Shown: positions 62,340 through 64,000 of the stretch, one piece after another
How positions within the stretch are numbered: position 1 is the stretch's first letter
Layout: every line of letters begins with the position of its first letter
NCBI GenBank assembly: GCA_002104945.1
Contig: MCFH01000007.1
Location: 668,001 to 732,000, forward strand
Origin: Piromyces finnis
Taxonomy: Eukaryota; Neocallimastigomycota; Neocallimastigomycetes; Neocallimastigales; Neocallimastigaceae
Direction of reading: 5' to 3'
DNA: 64,000 nt
The notes under the pieces: generated by a model
The model's input: the letters and a program-made list of their open reading frames with translations, nothing else
Databases searched by the model: none
What the model was told of the DNA's origin: nothing
Position numbers and translations under genes: made by a program

Positions 62340-64000
62340 TTTTTCCCTTTTTATTCTATTTTACTATTATCTTAATTATAAGTTATAGGTAGACTTTTTT
62401 TTTTTTATGAGAGTTTATCGATAGTATATATATTTTTTAAGTAGGTTTTAATAAATCTTTTATTTTATATTTTTATTATAAAAAACTTTTTTTTTTTTTT
62501 TGGCTTTAATTATAGAATGATTAAAGATATAAAATTTTCTTTTTTAAGAATCAATAAATATGTTATTTCCTATAGATAAATTGATAGATACTTTTTTTTT
62601 TTTAATTATAATATATATTTTAGTTTTCTTTTAGTATAGATAAATAATAAAATTTTATATAAATTATAAATATATTTTATTTCAAAAAAAAAAAAAAAAA
62701 AGGAAAAAGTAATCTTTTATAATTTCCTTTATTATTTTAATTTTCTATCAAGTGATGGATAACATGCCAAATTTTAATTAAATAGTTTGTTTTATTTCTT
62801 TTTTTTTTTTTTTTTTATAAAAAATTAAATTATAAAATTTGGAATGTGGTTTTTTCGGAAAACCTTTTTATTATAAATTAAATTAAAACAATAAAAAGTC
62901 ATTATTAATTTCATTTAATTAAATGTAAATAATGGTTAAACCTATGAAAAAAACTAAAAAACTTTAAAGATTAAAAAACTAAAAAAAAAAAAAAACAAAA
63001 ATATCATTCAAAATATAACATTTAAATGTTCATATTTTATAAAATATATAGGAAATTAGAGTCTAAAAATCTAAAAATTATCATTTTATTCTTTGTGAAA
63101 AAATTAAAAAATAATAAATATTTAAACAATATTATTTAATTTCTTATATGAAACTTTACTTTTTATTATTCCATAAAATTACTATTTAAAATATATTTAA
63201 TAAAATAAAATAAAATAAAAAAAAAAAAAAAAATAATTATTAAACCTTTAATATAATTTTAATACAATTCATTCATTCATAAGACTTTTTTTTTTTTTTT
63301 AAATCTATCAATTGTATAGTATAGTAATTTCATTTAATTATGCCTTTTATTATTAATAAATAATTATGTAGGTCATGCTTTGTTTCATTTTTTTTTGCCT
63401 TTTTTTTTTTTTACTATAAATAAAAAATTGTTACATGAAAAGAAAGTATAAATTATTCTTTAAAAAAAAAAAAAAAAGTAATCTATATTCTATTTCTTTA
63501 ATAGAATATATCTTTTTTAATAATGAAAAATAAAGTATAAAGTATGTCATTTAATATTCCTATAATAAGAATTCAACAAGTTTTTTTTATTTTAATTAAA
63601 AAAAAGTTTATCGACATGATGTCACATTTTTTTTTGAGTTTTAATAAAGAATGAATGACTTTATTAATTTTCTTATGATATTTTTTTCAAATAAACTTTT
63701 TTTTTTTTTTCATTTAAAGTATCATCTGAATAAATGGAATATAAAGAGTTTTATTATTATATGAAATAAAAAAAAGGAGTTTTATTCTATAGAGTAATAA
63801 TAAAAAAAAAAGTGGTTAAGATTAATTAAAATAAAATTATTATTATTATTATTATTTCATAGCATTGTTAATAATTAATAAATAATAATAATTAATAAAT
63901 AATAATAATTAATAAATAATAATAATTAATAAATAATAAATATTTAACAATTAATAAATATTTAACAATTAATAATAAACATTTAATAACTCTATTTAAT
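62340..64000. other. Intergenic DNA, no gene; terminal tandem repeat
   Basis: AT-rich with many A and T runs, probably the upstream region of the 153-aa gene. A 17-bp tandem repeat (TAATAAATAATAATAAT type) with about four units lies at 63870-63950, followed by TTAATAAATATTTAACAA repeated about twice. No gene seen. Confidence 0.6.
63870..63975. repeat. 17-bp AT-only tandem repeat
   Basis: AATAATAATTAATAAAT recurs four times in register, then changes to a TAAATATTTAACAATTAA unit repeated twice. It is non-coding. Confidence 0.7.

Overview
The window reads as nuclear DNA of an anaerobic gut fungus (Neocallimastigomycota), most likely Piromyces or a close relative. The evidence is extremely AT-rich intergenic DNA full of A/T runs and AAT-type microsatellites, islands of codon-biased secreted glycoside hydrolase genes without introns, a CBM18 surface protein, degenerate ankyrin-type genes and LINE retrotransposons. 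The species is inferred from the similarity of the GH1 enzyme to what I remember of Piromyces Cel1A; no search was run.

The dominant feature is a set of six almost identical GH1 beta-glucosidase genes arranged as three head-to-head (minus/plus) pairs: 15032-17008 with 18734-20707, 28315-30288 with 33002-34975, and 43487-45463 with 48233-50209. The third pair lies in a giant, nearly perfect palindrome (arms of about 2.8 kb around a spacer of about 1 kb) in which the promoter DNA as well as the coding DNA is mirrored. All six copies keep both catalytic glutamates and a signal peptide and lack a dockerin. They should therefore be free secreted enzymes that turn cellobiose and short cellodextrins, released by the fungal cellulases, into glucose.

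Other genes: a GT32 glycosyltransferase with one 95-nt intron (3371-4377); a degenerate cluster with an ankyrin pseudogene and two broken minus-strand genes (5821-9698); a lectin-like relic and an unrecognised 542-aa gene (22528-24939); a frameshifted small secreted, GPI-anchor-like gene (26476-26942); a mosaic surface protein with CBM18, Cys-rich repeats, a Thr-rich stalk and a choice-of-anchor-A-like domain (54626-56785); and an unrecognised 153-aa gene (61878-62339).

The DNA between these genes is littered with non-LTR retrotransposon copies. One 5'-truncated copy is nested inside an older relative (10701-13955). A second subfamily copy has a clear 14-bp target-site duplication (39962-42365). 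A head-to-tail dimer shares one target-site duplication (57478-60368). Several fragments and decayed relics lie at 27452, 35458, 36530, 50670 and 61060. All well-preserved copies of the first family carry the same 3' hairpin. The rest is AT-rich DNA with minisatellites and microsatellites. No tRNA, rRNA, CRISPR array or prokaryotic operon was recognised.
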